A stretch of 64,000 bases of DNA from Bryoerythrophyllum caledonicum (taxonomy: Eukaryota > Streptophyta > Bryopsida > Pottiales > Pottiaceae). The notes under the pieces were generated by a model. It did not search any database and had not been told where the DNA came from. It saw only the letters and a program-made list of their open reading frames with translations. The position numbers and the translations under genes were made by a program. Where the stretch lies: contig OZ020519.1 of NCBI GenBank assembly GCA_963971425.1, forward strand, positions 2,062,028 to 2,126,027. Direction: 5' to 3'. This document shows positions 25,061 to 36,600 of this stretch, piece after piece (within the stretch, counting starts at the first letter, position 1; every line of letters begins with the position of its first letter).

Positions 25061-26140
25061 CTAATATGTATCGTAGACGTCTCCCTCAAAATATCTTCCA
25101 ACGTTGGCTGTGTTGATGGAATCCTCTCTTGGAGGAGACTGGTCCACTTCTTCTTCATCGGTGTTTAAGTGCACAAAAATCGAGCTACTACCAGATGCGG
25201 AATCTTCAGTGGTAGAAGAACGTGACAATCTCTCTTCTACACCTCCTTCATCCGCATTGTCGTCCTCATTCCTCACTCTACAAACCGCCTATTTGGTCTC
25301 CTACATGATATTGCAAGCATTGTTTGTTCCACCGGTCCTCATCAACAATTGTCTCTAGAAATTGTCGGTCAACTCATTGTATAGGAATGAAACCTTGTCC
25401 GCACAATCGTCAATGATAAAAATCTCAGATCCGTAGAAATCTCCTTGAAGGATTGTAGAAATGGCCATAGACATCTTACACGCCACTAATCCCCAGCCCT
25501 GGAGCAAGTATGAGCCCACTAGTCTTGCCAGTTCAGAAGGGGATTTCTCAAGAGGATCAACTTCGAAAGGTTGCCGCAACACACTTCATTGATCCAAGAA
25601 TATAAGTGGAAGTGGAAGGTCCTCAGAAACATAGTTTGGGCTATGAAAAATACCCATAGGGTGTTGCATACGGATCACAACATCGCCAATTGGTTGAACT
25701 ATTTGTTGCAAACGCCCACTCTCTGAAAAATCGAGAGCATTGGAATTAATGGAGTTGGGATCAAATGCCTAGCATCCACGTCGCATAGTACACCCCTCTG
25801 GAAGCTTCACCTGTGTGAACAACTCTTCATTGTCGTACATGGCTAGTGGTAATAAGAATATGACGTTCCATCGTGTGATGTTTGTCATCCATAATACCAG
25901 CTGTGCAAAAGCTATGGATAATTGGTTGTCTCCCAAAAGACCATCTATATGCCTCCCACCGCCATGCCGACAATCAATCACCGACAAGCATAGTTTTCCC
26001 AGTTGTATGTAGTCGGTACAAAATAAACCTCTTCTACACCGAATCAGAAGAAGATTGTTTGTGTCATTTTGGCTTGACCTTTTGACTTCCATCTCCCACT
26101 CCCAATCAACAGTATTCAAACCTCCCACATCCACGGACAA
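25061..26140 (-). pseudogene. Unrecognised decayed gene (single frame with a few stops)
   Basis: The open segments 26140-25769, 25582-25355 and 25276-25061 all lie in the same minus-strand frame. Coherent sequence also lies between them (for example LQQIVQPIGDVVIRMQHP near 25,700-25,650). The frame is about 360 codons, broken by a few in-frame stops and without a frameshift over that span. The N-terminal part has a SVDVGG and GGGRHIDGLLGD region, the middle has LVGSYLLQGWGL, and the C-terminal part is acidic and Ser-rich. Upstream sequence to about 26,600 may continue it. I cannot name the family. Intron structure or transposon origin is undetermined. Confidence 0.45.
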
Positions 26141-26689
26141 TCCAATATATCAATGCCCCCCTGCAGCAATGTCACCATTAGAAAACCAGATGAAAGGGAG
26201 ATGAAGTAGGCTATGTCTTCTAGTTTAGACACCTTCCCCTACACACGAGTAGTCCAAGCTGCTTTTGTAGTATCATTCAAAAGCTTTCTAAGGATATCAA
26301 GCTGCTCATTGCCCCTCTAAAAATACTTCCCAACACAAATACAAAAGAACTCCTCCATAAAATTAGGTGAACATTCTTGGTTCTCCACCATCAGCCAACG
26401 GATGGTATTCATCACAATTGCTCGTCTCTGATATCGATCAACCGCACCGGCAATAGTACAAGGATGTGGATTTGGGTATTTTACACCATTGAATTAATAT
26501 GCTTGACGAAGTCTCCGTCCATCTACTTTCACCGACTTAGCCACGAAAGACTTTGCCATCCGTAGATAATATGAATCCAGAAACCTACTAAGCGGCCTAA
26601 ACCAATTTTGGATCATCAGCTTCCGCGTCGGTTGTACAGTAGGGTGACATTCAAATTGGCATGTGGGCAATTCGAGGGATGGTGTCCCA

Positions 26690-27590
26690 CACTGCTGCCA
26701 ACTTTGACACCTTTCACAGAGCTAAAAAATTGTTATTTTACCTTGAAGTTTTGGAGACAACATCAAATCTATGTTGAAAACATGAATATCAAATTTCAAA
26801 CCCAGAGGACTTATGAAACAAAAGATATTGAAGATTAACCACCGTGGGGTAGCTGTGAGAAAAGTTTCACAACTACCAACTTTGACACCCTCCCAAGGAT
26901 TGAGGAAAAAAAAAATTCCCATGGAATTTTTGGAGTAAAAACGTCATTATATTTATTATATGTGTGGAAATTTTCAAGTCCAAAAAATTTACTAAAAAAA
27001 TCACATCCCAAATCTACCAACATGTGTAGTTGTGAGAAACAAAGGGGAAAATCATTTTACTACTTCCAACTTTGACACCCTCCCTAGAGCTGAGAATTTG
27101 TTATTTCAACATGAAAATTTTGGCACATGGTTATCTTTATGTTGATAACATGTGGAAAAATTTATAGGCCAGAAAATTTATTCAAAAGAAGATATTCAAA
27201 ATCTACTAACATGGGGGTTAGCTGTGAGAAAAGTTTCACAACTGCCCACTTTGACACCCTCCCAAGAATTCAAAAAAATGATTTGTCCATTAAATTTTGG
27301 GTATGAAGTCATCTTCACGTCAAATACAAGTGTGGAAAATTTCAAATCCGATAGATCTACACAAAAAAACATATACCAAGTCTACCAACATGTATTGTAG
27401 TGAGAAACAAAGGGGAAAGCTTACCAATACTTCCAACTTCAACACCCTTCCTAGGATTGAGTTTTTGTTGATACATAATGAAATTTTGGCCACAAGATCA
27501 TCTCTATGTTGGAAACATGTGAGATAGATTTCAAAGCCAAAAGATGTATATACAAAAAAAAATTATTCCATATCTACCAACGTGTATGTC
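26690..27590. repeat. About 183-bp satellite with dimeric higher-order pattern
   Basis: A ccaactttgacaccctcc-like anchor recurs at 26698, 26877, 27066, 27245 and 27432. Spacings are 179, 189, 179 and 187 bases. Alternate monomers differ in the same way: one type has gctgtgagaaaagtttcac before the anchor, the other tgtgagaaacaaagggg. The true repeat unit is therefore a dimer of about 367 bp. Monomer length is close to a nucleosome repeat. Five monomers are present, ending against the Tc1/mariner remnant. Confidence 0.85.
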
Positions 27591-27597
27591 CTCCTTT

Positions 27598-28580
27598 AGC
27601 ATCAATCACTGCTTGTAACCTTGAGGGCATAGAATGACATAGTTGAAGGAGCTTTGTACCACTGACCAAATTCCACTCTCTTTCAAGGAACTACCTTCAA
27701 CACTTCTAAGTTTCTAGGGCATTCCTTGCCATGTTGCACAACATCTTTTAGCATCCTCTAGACATTCTCGATTGGATTGAGATCTGGAGAGTTTGCAGGT
27801 CAATTGAGCTTTTTGAGTTGGTGGGTTTGTCTCTATTGTTCACATGTTTTGCTGCAATGGACAAGTGCGCCATCTTCCATAAGCACACCTTCTGGAATTC
27901 TATCCAAGAAATGAATCAATTTTCCATCAAAGACCACTTCTACAAAATCCTTAGCAGAACGTCCACTTTTTGGCATAAAGACAAGTTGTGACTTCTTTCC
28001 TCCAGCAAATGCACCCAAAATCATCAAAGATGTCCGTCCACTTTTAAAAGTAGGAACTATACAACTTGATGAATAGCGCTCATATGCACTTCTCAAAACA
28101 TGAATTTGCCAAGAACTTTTTCCAATCTCAAAAGTAGATTCATCTGTCTAAACAATACGCTCCCACTCTTCTCGACTTCATCTACGGTACTTCTGAGCAA
28201 AAGCTATCCGCTAAGACATGTGACGGGGTGTCAAGAAAGGTTCTTGACTGCTATTCGACTAAAAATACGACTTTTATGTAATACCCTTCGAATAGTACGT
28301 CTATACACTTAAGTACGACATATAGTAGTAATCTCTGAGACCGAGGAACAACAATGAGTTTTGCGTAACCCACAATACTATGCACAACTCTCTCACTAAG
28401 TTTTTTAGCGTGACTTCCATCACAAGGTTTGCGCCTGTAAGTTCCATCTTCTTCAAACATTTTTACTAACATGTGAACTGTTCTAAAAGAAACTCCGGTA
28501 ATGGCTACAATTTGAACTCTTGTATTTCCTCCCTCACTCAAACCTATGATGCAAGCACAAATTTCATCTGAAATTGCCAT
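27598..28580 (-). pseudogene. Tc1/mariner-family transposase, inactivated
   Basis: The minus strand starts at an ATG at 28580 with a helix-turn-helix region (MAISDEICACIIGLSEGGN, then AITGVSFRTVHMLV). It runs on through the DDE catalytic domain. WERIVWTDEST carries the first Asp near 28,170, VLMEDGALVHCSK the second near 27,865, and NSPDLNPIENV near 27,790 the third acidic region. The order and spacing fit Tc1-type transposases. Several stops and frame changes (within about 28,350-28,190, 28,215 and 27,840) show it is dead. Inverted satellite-like copies of ttattccatatctaccaa lie outside it at 27,564 and 29,354 and may be its ends. Confidence 0.85.
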
Positions 28581-30262
28581 TCTGGACTATTTTTTATAAT
28601 GTTGATACGATATTAAACGCTCATCAACAAGTAGTCAATATAACACTCAACCTATGGCAATTGGATTATATGGATTAGTGAATACGAAGGACTAAGCCCA
28701 TGGCAAATGCACTAAGTAAATCATTCAACAATATAATACTCACACTGGCATGTGCATTAGGTGATCACTATGGCATGTGCATCAATTGAGTGAACTAAAA
28801 AATACTCTAAGTTGGACATACTCATACCACATGTGATTTGTCCACACTCAGTAAATCAACCAGCAACACTCCACCAGAAAAATTATATGTCCACTCAATG
28901 AATCAGCCTATATGTGATATGTCCACTCAATCAGTCAACAATACTCAGCCCATATGTAATATGTCCACTCAACCCATATGCCCTACATCTAAATTAACAC
29001 TCATGCATCACAGTATGACATTTTTTGCTCTCAATATCATCTCAACATTTAGTCTATCACAAATCCCATGACAAAACACACACAACATTTCCTTTACGTA
29101 GTGCTCATAGATATTTGGAGGAGAAAACTCGTCATACGTACATAATGCACACCTTATGACCAAGTGGATTCTTCTACATGAAACACATCTTCACTTCTAC
29201 ATGTAGATTATAGAGAGATTATATTGATCTTTTCCAAAAGCATTTATGTTTGGTTGCTTAGTCACATGAATAAAATCAATGAGGAGCACGAGGTGTCAAA
29301 GATAATTTGACATTCTCACTATGCCCCTTCAATATAGTTTCTCATTGTTACAAACATTGGTAGATATGGAATAATTTTTACATGGTAGATATGAATAATA
29401 TGAAACATTGGTAAAATTGTACAATGCTAATCAACATGTCTTTCTTGGTAATTCAATGCTAAAAATTTGAACAACCGGGTTCCTTTCCTTTGTCTCACAA
29501 TTTCAACCTTTAACCTTTAAACGTCAAAATGGCCTGTTGGTGGCCACATTACTCTATATGTGTGGCGTTGCATTAAAACTTGATAAGGTTCAGATATATA
29601 AATGACCTCCAAATGAAAGATGTTGGTTAAAAAATATGTCAATCAATCCATAGGTGTATTTCTTGCTATTTACTAAAATGTTTTTTTGTATTCTACACAG
29701 TAAAATATGTGACCATATATTCAATCCCAACGGTTCATTTTAGGCTTAAAAAGGAAGAAGGAAGGTCATGTTGAACCATAAATGTTATCCGTTTTTGTGC
29801 TGATGAATTTCACGAGCATAAATACAATATAAACCTGGGAAGTGTTAAGAAAACAACACAAAAAGATAATAGAATCAAAGCCACCATAAAATTATGGTAT
29901 GGCAGAAGAATACATCATCTTATAACATTTTCCAAGATATTAATCCTTAAACGTTCGAAGGTGCCACTAGTGGCCATAGTACATGTATGGTGTTGTATTT
30001 GAACATGATAAGGTTTAGTATTGAAATGACCTCCAAGTGAAAGATGTTAGTTGAAGAATCTTCAATCCAAAGGTGTAAGTCTTGCTAAACTTTCATATTT
30101 TTTTATATTCTACATATTATATAATATGCGCCTATATTGAGTGTTCCCGACTGACGTTTAATTGTTAAGCAGGAAGAGCATATGGAAGGAATGATCATTA
30201 TATGAAGAAGTATTCCAACTAAGAATGAATTTTTACTTCGGTCACCTCAAAGTAGATGCTTT
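28581..30262. other. Non-coding spacer with repeat fragments
   Basis: Degenerate atatgtccactca words recur between 28,840 and 28,990. An inverted satellite monomer fragment lies at about 29,320-29,400. A fragment of the gagaggtcatgttg dispersed repeat lies near 29,750-29,800. No gene is seen. Confidence 0.55.
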
Positions 30263-31218
30263 TTAACCTCTAAGAGCCCAAGTGTATATGGGGTGTACGT
30301 TTGGATTTTGGGCATGTTCCTAAAATTCGATTTTCTATTTTTATTTGATTTTTTTGGAAGCTATTATACTAGATTTTCCCTGAAAAGAGCTCCATGGAGA
30401 TATTTTTAATATTATTTTTGGATTCATGGTTTGAAAGTTAGTACCACTCAAAGTTAGAAATGGGGACTTCGGGGAGCTCCAAAATTTTGCTAGAAGTCTC
30501 TATTGACATTGGGATTATCCATACATGTGGAGAATATTACCTTCTTTGAAGATGTCAAGAAAAAATTCTTTGTCTTTAGTGTTAAAAAACATTTTAACTC
30601 AAGTCAAACATTTTGACATATTTTGGGCAAGTGGGGGAAAAAACTTCATCTTTTCTACATAAAACCTAGAGATCTTCATATTTTTCACTTTTTTATCTTT
30701 TCTACAACAACATGCGGTGTAAACCTTCTTATTGACCGATGAGATTATCATTCTAAAACATATTAAATTCTTTAAAAAATAAATCGTGAATTAACAATTT
30801 TTGAACCTCCACTCCTTGCACACTTGTTTTGAATATGCTACACCCCTTCTCTACCTCTAAAAATCGATATATATATATATATATATATATAGAACTAACA
30901 TCATGCTGAACACTATTGTAAAAGAATTAGACCTTGTCTAGTGCAAAAATTTAATACCAAGTGAAGTCAAAGTCTGTTGATCCACTCAATGCAGGAAAGA
31001 AAATAAACCATCTTCTTGACTTCAAACACTATAATCTTTCAATCCGTGCAGTCAAACCATGTGAAATTTTGTAGGTATGTTACCTAATAAGTCTTAATGG
31101 AGATCCTACGGTCAAAAGGATAAATAGAAGGTTTTGTTTCCTTCCTTACTCATTGCACTAGAATCAACAATATTGAAGTGTTTGTGGTGTGAAATCATCA
31201 CGGGCTTTTAGGGGTTAA
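30263..31218. mobile_element. TTAA-flanked non-autonomous element (956 bp)
   Basis: TTAA at 30263-30266 and 31215-31218 bounds inverted ends (CCTCTAAGAGCCCAAGTG on the left, CACGGGCTTTTAGGGG on the right). The body matches the elements at 53,324-54,253 and 41,340-42,120 over most of its length, sharing words such as aaacactataatctttcaat and ccttactcattgca. It contains an (AT)n microsatellite at 30,866-30,890. No transposase is present. The TTAA duplication points to piggyBac-type mobilisation. It ends about 460 bp before the NFU start codon. Confidence 0.8.
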
Positions 31219-31679
31219 TACAACTGATACTTATTTTACCTTGTATTCGATGAGAACAATGAGCGCAAATACCGAGTCATGGCGGACATAACACGAGTCC
31301 GCCACCCGAAAACCGTTACAGCACCTCAAATCCACCATCATCTACCCAGGACGTACACCCCGTCCATCCGGAAATCCACAAAATTCGTAGACTCCTTCCT
31401 CTCACAACAAAGTAAGTGTCGCTATCAAAATGCAAGCCTCCACATCGCGCCTTCACTAACGAACAGTAGCGGCACTTGCACACTTCAAAGCACACTTCAC
31501 AGCACATTCTCGTCGATGGCTGTCCACGATCCACCGTGAAATTGGGTCGTTAGTTCCTCCGAGAATGCAATCCGTCGACAAGTCGAAGCAGTGTGCGAGT
31601 GTAGAATTTGTTGTTTGCTGAGGAGGAGTGGAAGTGGAGCGAATTTGAGAGAGTTAGGGTTTGGGGGAGGATTGTGGCG
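31219..31679 (+). promoter_or_regulatory. NFU promoter and leader with telo-box
   Basis: This is the spacer between the TTAA element and the NFU start. A TTAGGGTTT at 31654-31662 lies 18 bases before the ATG, so it is probably in the transcribed leader. No TATA box is certain. Confidence 0.4.
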
Positions 31680-32516
31680 ATGGCGACTTGGATGCGCGCA
31701 GTGCAGGTGCTCGGGAGGCGCGCGGCAGTGCGGCCGCTGGTGCAGGAAGGCGAGCGCGTGGCCGCGCGGCGTCTTATCAGCAGCAAGAGCACGGCGCGCA
31801 AGGCCGGTGTGGTGCACCAGGGCTGGTCGTTCTGGAGTGCCCGCGGTGGCCTGGCAATGGCGGACGAACGAGTGATGGCGCTGCAGCAGCAGCAGCGGCG
31901 CGGGATGTTCATTCAGGTGGAGTCGACGCCGAACCCGCAGTCGCTCATGTTCTATCCGGGGAAGCCCGTGATGGAGGTCGGGAGCTCGGATTTCCCGAAT
32001 GCACGCGCGGCGATGGCGTCGCCGCTCGCCAAGGCGCTGTTCGTCGTGGACGGCGTGGTGCGCGTCTTCTTCGGCTCGGATTTCGTGACCGTGACCAAGT
32101 CCGAGGAGGTCTCCTGGGACGTGCTCAAGCCGGAGATCTTCGCGGCGATCATGGACTTCTACTCCATGAAGCAGCCGCTATTCTACGACGCGCAGTCGCA
32201 GGCGTCGGACACTGCGATTCATGAGGACGACGATGAGACGGTGGCGATGATCAAGGAGCTGCTGGAGACGAGGATCCGGCCTGCGGTGCAGGACGACGGG
32301 GGGGACATCGAGTACCGCGGGTTTAACACCGAGACGGGGATCGTGTCGCTCAAGATGCAGGGCGCGTGCAGCGGCTGCCCGAGCTCCGCTGTCACTCTCA
32401 AGTCTGGGATTGAGAACATGTTGATGCACTATGTCTCGGAAGTGAAGGGCGTGGAGGAGGTGCACGACGGAGACACGGACGACGAAGGGGAGGTACAGAA
32501 GAGTGAGACTGGTTGA
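31680..32516 (+). CDS. Mitochondrial NFU-type Fe-S cluster scaffold/carrier
   Basis: NifU-like protein that carries Fe-S clusters to mitochondrial client enzymes. A single exon encodes 278 aa. I start at the ATG at 31680 (context GCGATGG); the frame stays open further upstream but without a usable ATG. Residues 1 to about 70 are Arg/Ala-rich and look like a mitochondrial presequence. Residues about 76-165 are the Nfu N-terminal domain ([21 protein letters not shown]). Residues about 185-262 are the NifU C-terminal domain with the cluster-binding C230-x-x-C233 in GACSGCPSS. The acidic tail is unusual in length. It is closest in layout to plant NFU4/NFU5. The absence of introns is notable beside heavily split neighbours and could reflect a retrocopy. 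Confidence 0.93.
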   Translation: MATWMRAVQVLGRRAAVRPLVQEGERVAARRLISSKSTARKAGVVHQGWSFWSARGGLAMADERVMALQQQQRRGMFIQVESTPNPQSLMFYPGKPVMEVGSSDFPNARAAMASPLAKALFVVDGVVRVFFGSDFVTVTKSEEVSWDVLKPEIFAAIMDFYSMKQPLFYDAQSQASDTAIHEDDDETVAMIKELLETRIRPAVQDDGGDIEYRGFNTETGIVSLKMQGACSGCPSSAVTLKSGIENMLMHYVSEVKGVEEVHDGDTDDEGEVQKSETG

Positions 32517-32552
32517 TAAGCGTGCATTCTTTGCATTTAGGTGAGAGCTCTC

Positions 32553-33090
32553 TCAAGTTCTTTGCCTTCACAATGACATACTTTTGGCAGTTCCTAGATA
32601 CCGATTATCTGTACAGTTACCGGCACTGTTGTGGTGAAACTGCGCAATTGGCTTGAAGTCGGCTGACAGGTCTAAATCCCTAGATTGAGGTCCAGCTTTA
32701 TGTATAGATATTTGACTATATTCTCCCTGATTTAAACAATATTTCTTTTGCATCGTTGGATACCAAGTTCTTTGCTATTCCTTAGCAGTGATATACTTTG
32801 AGAGTTGACAACACCTAGACGTCAATTTTCTGCACAGTTATTGGTCATACTGCACAGGGTCTAGGATTCAGTTTTTAGCATAGACGAGAACAATTTTTCT
32901 TATGCATTACTGGAACCTTTCTGATGGTTCGATCTATCAAGCCCTTTGTCTTTCCTTCATAGTGTCACTCTCCAAGTTAACAGGTTCCTAGATAGCAATT
33001 TGACTGACAGGGTTTTAGATTCAGCTTTGTGTACAGACAAGACGATACAATTCATAAGTGAGAATTTCTATCATGCATCGCTCGTAATAG
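32553..33090 (+). repeat. Tandem triplication downstream of NFU
   Basis: Three degenerate units begin at about 32,553, 32,763 and 32,937 (caagttctttg / caagttctttg / caagccctttg). Each then runs through a cctagata- or cctagacg-like word, a gattcagctt-like word and a tatgcat-like end. Unit lengths are about 210, 174 and 155 bases. They start 36 bases after the stop, so they probably lie in the 3' UTR. Confidence 0.65.
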
Positions 33091-33687
33091 TGTGAAAATT
33101 TAGTAGGTAGCTTGCTTGTGGTCTTACAAGCTAATATATAGAGGGCATGTGAGTTGAGATAGTTTCATGCATATTACTGTAACAGGCTTAAAAAAAATAT
33201 GCAAAATGACTTGTAACTATTTGTCTCTGTTTGATAGAAAAACAAAAATTAATGAAGAGGAAGGACAGCTTGAAGCCAGTTCTGATATCATTGGATGAGC
33301 AATACAGTTCTGATATCATTGGATGAGCTCAGGAGGCTTGGAAGAATCTCCGAGTGTAATAGTTCATGAGAACATCATATACATCATATACAGGATACAT
33401 TTCATTGCGACCCCATTTGATGGAAATCACTGTAATTCGCCTGCATCAATTTTTGCATCAATTTTGGTGGACGCTCATACTAGATACCGTGATAATACTA
33501 GAAAAATTGCAGTTGAAGAACTATCGTTGAGATGTCTAAAATATGATACAACTCAGCCGAGCTAAATCACCAAAAAAGCACACCAACAATGTCCTTGAGG
33601 CAAGAGAAAAAGCCAAACTATTTACATGCATAACCCTCTATAAAACTTTACAAGCCCTACTTTACAAGCATTTACCTCCAGAAAAAC
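33091..33687. other. Convergent intergenic region between NFU and the helicase
   Basis: No gene is seen. A 23-base word (agttctgatatcattggatg and its next bases) is duplicated 30 bases apart (33,276 and 33,306). Sequence at 33,320-33,470 resembles the middle of the 12.1-kb MITE. Confidence 0.5.
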
Positions 33688-36600
33688 TTACACGAAGCTG
33701 AGGCTGTCAATAAGCTCTGCAGGAAAGAGTCCACTTGCTGATAAGAACCACTTTGACGTCTCATCCAGCTCAAACTTGGGCACTTCTTCCTCATGTTCAA
33801 CAACAGCTTTGATATTTGATTCTTCCTGTTGATTCACAGACTGGGAGCTGGAAGGAATGGTTTTCTGGTCACTTGATGAACAAATCACCTCTTTTGTCTT
33901 GGCCCTCTTTTGTGAGCGCTTCTGTGACACTCCTCCCACGTTTACAACCTTCTCATTCCGATGAGCATAAAGTACACCTGCAGAAAAGCAACCATTACAG
34001 TGAAGAGAGTTGATCTTTTAGTAAAAAGCACTTCTGGCATGTGCCATTATAAAGAGGCCAAGAACCATTACCTGCATCTTCCAATATGTTCTCGTCCTGG
34101 CTTTGAGAGAGATTCTCAATCTCATCAGCACTTTCTACTTCCGAGGTTTCACTGTCCTCAATTTCATCTTCAAGCTCGCCTTCAGCTTGTTTGGTGCTAA
34201 AAGCCTGCTTGTCCATAAGTTCCAGTTGAGTGCTTTTGCTAGAAGGATTGCCTGTCACCCTCTCGTTGTGCTTTTCAATGATGTCGCTGGTGAAAACTGT
34301 GTCTGAGAGGTCCCGGAACAAGTTGCTGATTCCGAAAAGCTCACCCTTGTGGATTTTGGAGTCCTGCAATAATAGGGGTCAAATGCAGTTTCTTATCAAT
34401 GTCTAAGGCGGTTTTCGACGACAAGTGGAATGAGAAATTTAATAAAGTAATCAAGATGTGGTCCTAATGATACAAAGAGCTTTCAGATGTGGAACATAAG
34501 ACTTACAAGGGATACTAATAAAGAGGAAACTTATATGATAACTCACCAAGACACCTTTAAAGTAACGCTTCTCAAGGGTGCCATTAGTAAGGTGCTAACA
34601 CTAAGGTCCCATACCGGTTTCAAGGGAATATTGATAAATTTAAACTCTACATGATGACTTCTTAGGTGTTTAAAACTCACCGTGAAGTTGTAAGGTTTAG
34701 GACTCAGGGAATACTAACAAAAACGATGACTTATAAACTGACCTGGACGCCTTCAAAGTAGCGCTTCTCAAAGGTGCCATTGACGCCGATGTTGAATAAC
34801 TGCTGCTTGTAGATCTGGCGAGAATAGACGAGCTCCTCAATGGAGCCCGCCGCGAGCAACCTGTAGACCGTGACATGGCGGCGCTGGCCGTAGCGGAAGG
34901 ACCGGTCTTGCGCCTGCAAGTCCTGCGCAGGGTTCCAGTTGGGGTCGAAAATGACCACTCGATTTGCACTCACCAGGTTCAGGCCCAACCCTCCCGCCCG
35001 GGTGGAAATCAAAAACACCTGAATGAAAAGAAAAAAAACATCAGAAAACGAATCAGTAAATACATCTAAGAATGTACCCTAAACCCTAGAGCCTAAACCG
35101 TAAACCTCACGGATAAGAATCACTGATAACAAGAATAGAGTCCCCCAAAGTTTTCATAAAATACCCCTGTTTTGACTAATAGCATAACAAGAAATACCAC
35201 ATGCCCCACAGTGAACCCTTTGGCTTTATGGTATTTGAGGCTCTCTTTGACGGCAGCTTTTCTAAAGAATAACAACATTTTGGTTGTTGAAAAGGGAATC
35301 TTGACTTAAAATTACTTGATTGGCAAATGAGATGGAAATCGACCTGCTTACTGGGGCTGTTGTTGAATTCGTCCACAAGGGTCTGGCGCATGCCCATGGG
35401 AGTGGATCCGTCCAGACGACAAAAGCTGTACGCTTTGCGAACCAAAAACTTATCCAGAATATCTAGCATCCTGCAAAATGGCAAGCCTATCATTTACACC
35501 AGTCACCAAATAATATGGGCACAAAATCGCTCATCCAAAGACATGAGAATAGTCAGGCATTCACTTGACAGAGTAATTAAACAGAGGAATCTCCGAGAGC
35601 CAGAAACCTAAATCTTGAAAGCATAACCCCTAAAAGCACCTAACAAGACAGGAGCAAGAGAAGACAGGTTTCGATCACTCACTTGACAGAGTAGCTGAAG
35701 AGGAGCACTTTGTCGCCCTTGGAGAGCCAGGTCCCCAGAAGTTTATCCAAGGCTCTCATCTTGCCGCAGTGCTGGGCGTCACTCAGTCCCATGAAGCTCT
35801 CATCCTGCTGCAGTCCGCCCACCAGGGCCGCATCCTCGCCTAGCGCGGCTGCAGCGAATCGCTCATCCTTTTTCTGCTTCTCGGGGTCGTCCTTTGGACT
35901 GGGCTTAATCAGCTCCAGATGATTACTCACCTGCATGTATAATGCCAGAGCTTGATTTCAACTCGATACTTTCGCAAAATGAGGGTTTGAGGTTTAGGAT
36001 GGAATCACTGACCTGCTGTAGCTTGGTCAAGCATGGGAGGACGATGCAGAAGGGGCACCACTCGCAGCCACCCTCGGCGTTCTCCTGGTGCAGATACCGC
36101 CAAATGACGCCCTCGGGCGCGGTGCGGTGGCAGCACTCCACGCGGGTGAGGTGGCTGCCGCAGCTGCAGGGCGCGTCCTTGCGAATGAGCAGCTGGAAGT
36201 CCGGGCTGCACAAGAGGCGCCGGTACACGCGCCGCTGCACGTCGCTCATCTGGCAGAACACCACGTTGTCCGCTTTGCCGCGCATCAGATGCCCGATGGT
36301 CTCCTGCTTCGTCCGCCGCAGGAGGTGGCGGCTCAGGACCTTCACCTATGGAACGAAGGAGAATCAGGTGAATGTATTAAAAAGACATTTCCACAGGGGT
36401 GATTCCAGTAGAAATGGAGCCCCTCCAAGGTTTCCCTGAAAGAGGCTTTTAACATAGAAGTAGGAAGGGCAGGGACCTCCACCACTTCGCCGTTTTGACA
36501 TGACAAGCGAGCGTGGGATTTGTGCGACACTTATGTACACTTAAGGAGGGTCGGTGTCGACCCTTCTTGAGAGTTTTTAAGTGAATCGCTTCTCCAATGC

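Noticed and set aside
25355-25582. Possible zinc-ribbon autoantigen-type protein from GSYLLQGW
   Set aside because: Only eight residues match a remembered motif and the expected cysteines are absent.
31608-31679. 24-codon N-terminal extension of NFU
   Set aside because: The upstream codon is TTG, not ATG, and the stretch includes the telo-box leader; the first ATG at 31680 gives a good presequence.
31661-32224. 187-codon alternative-frame ORF over NFU
   Set aside because: Shifted-frame Gly/Ala/Arg-rich shadow; the NFU frame has clear domains.
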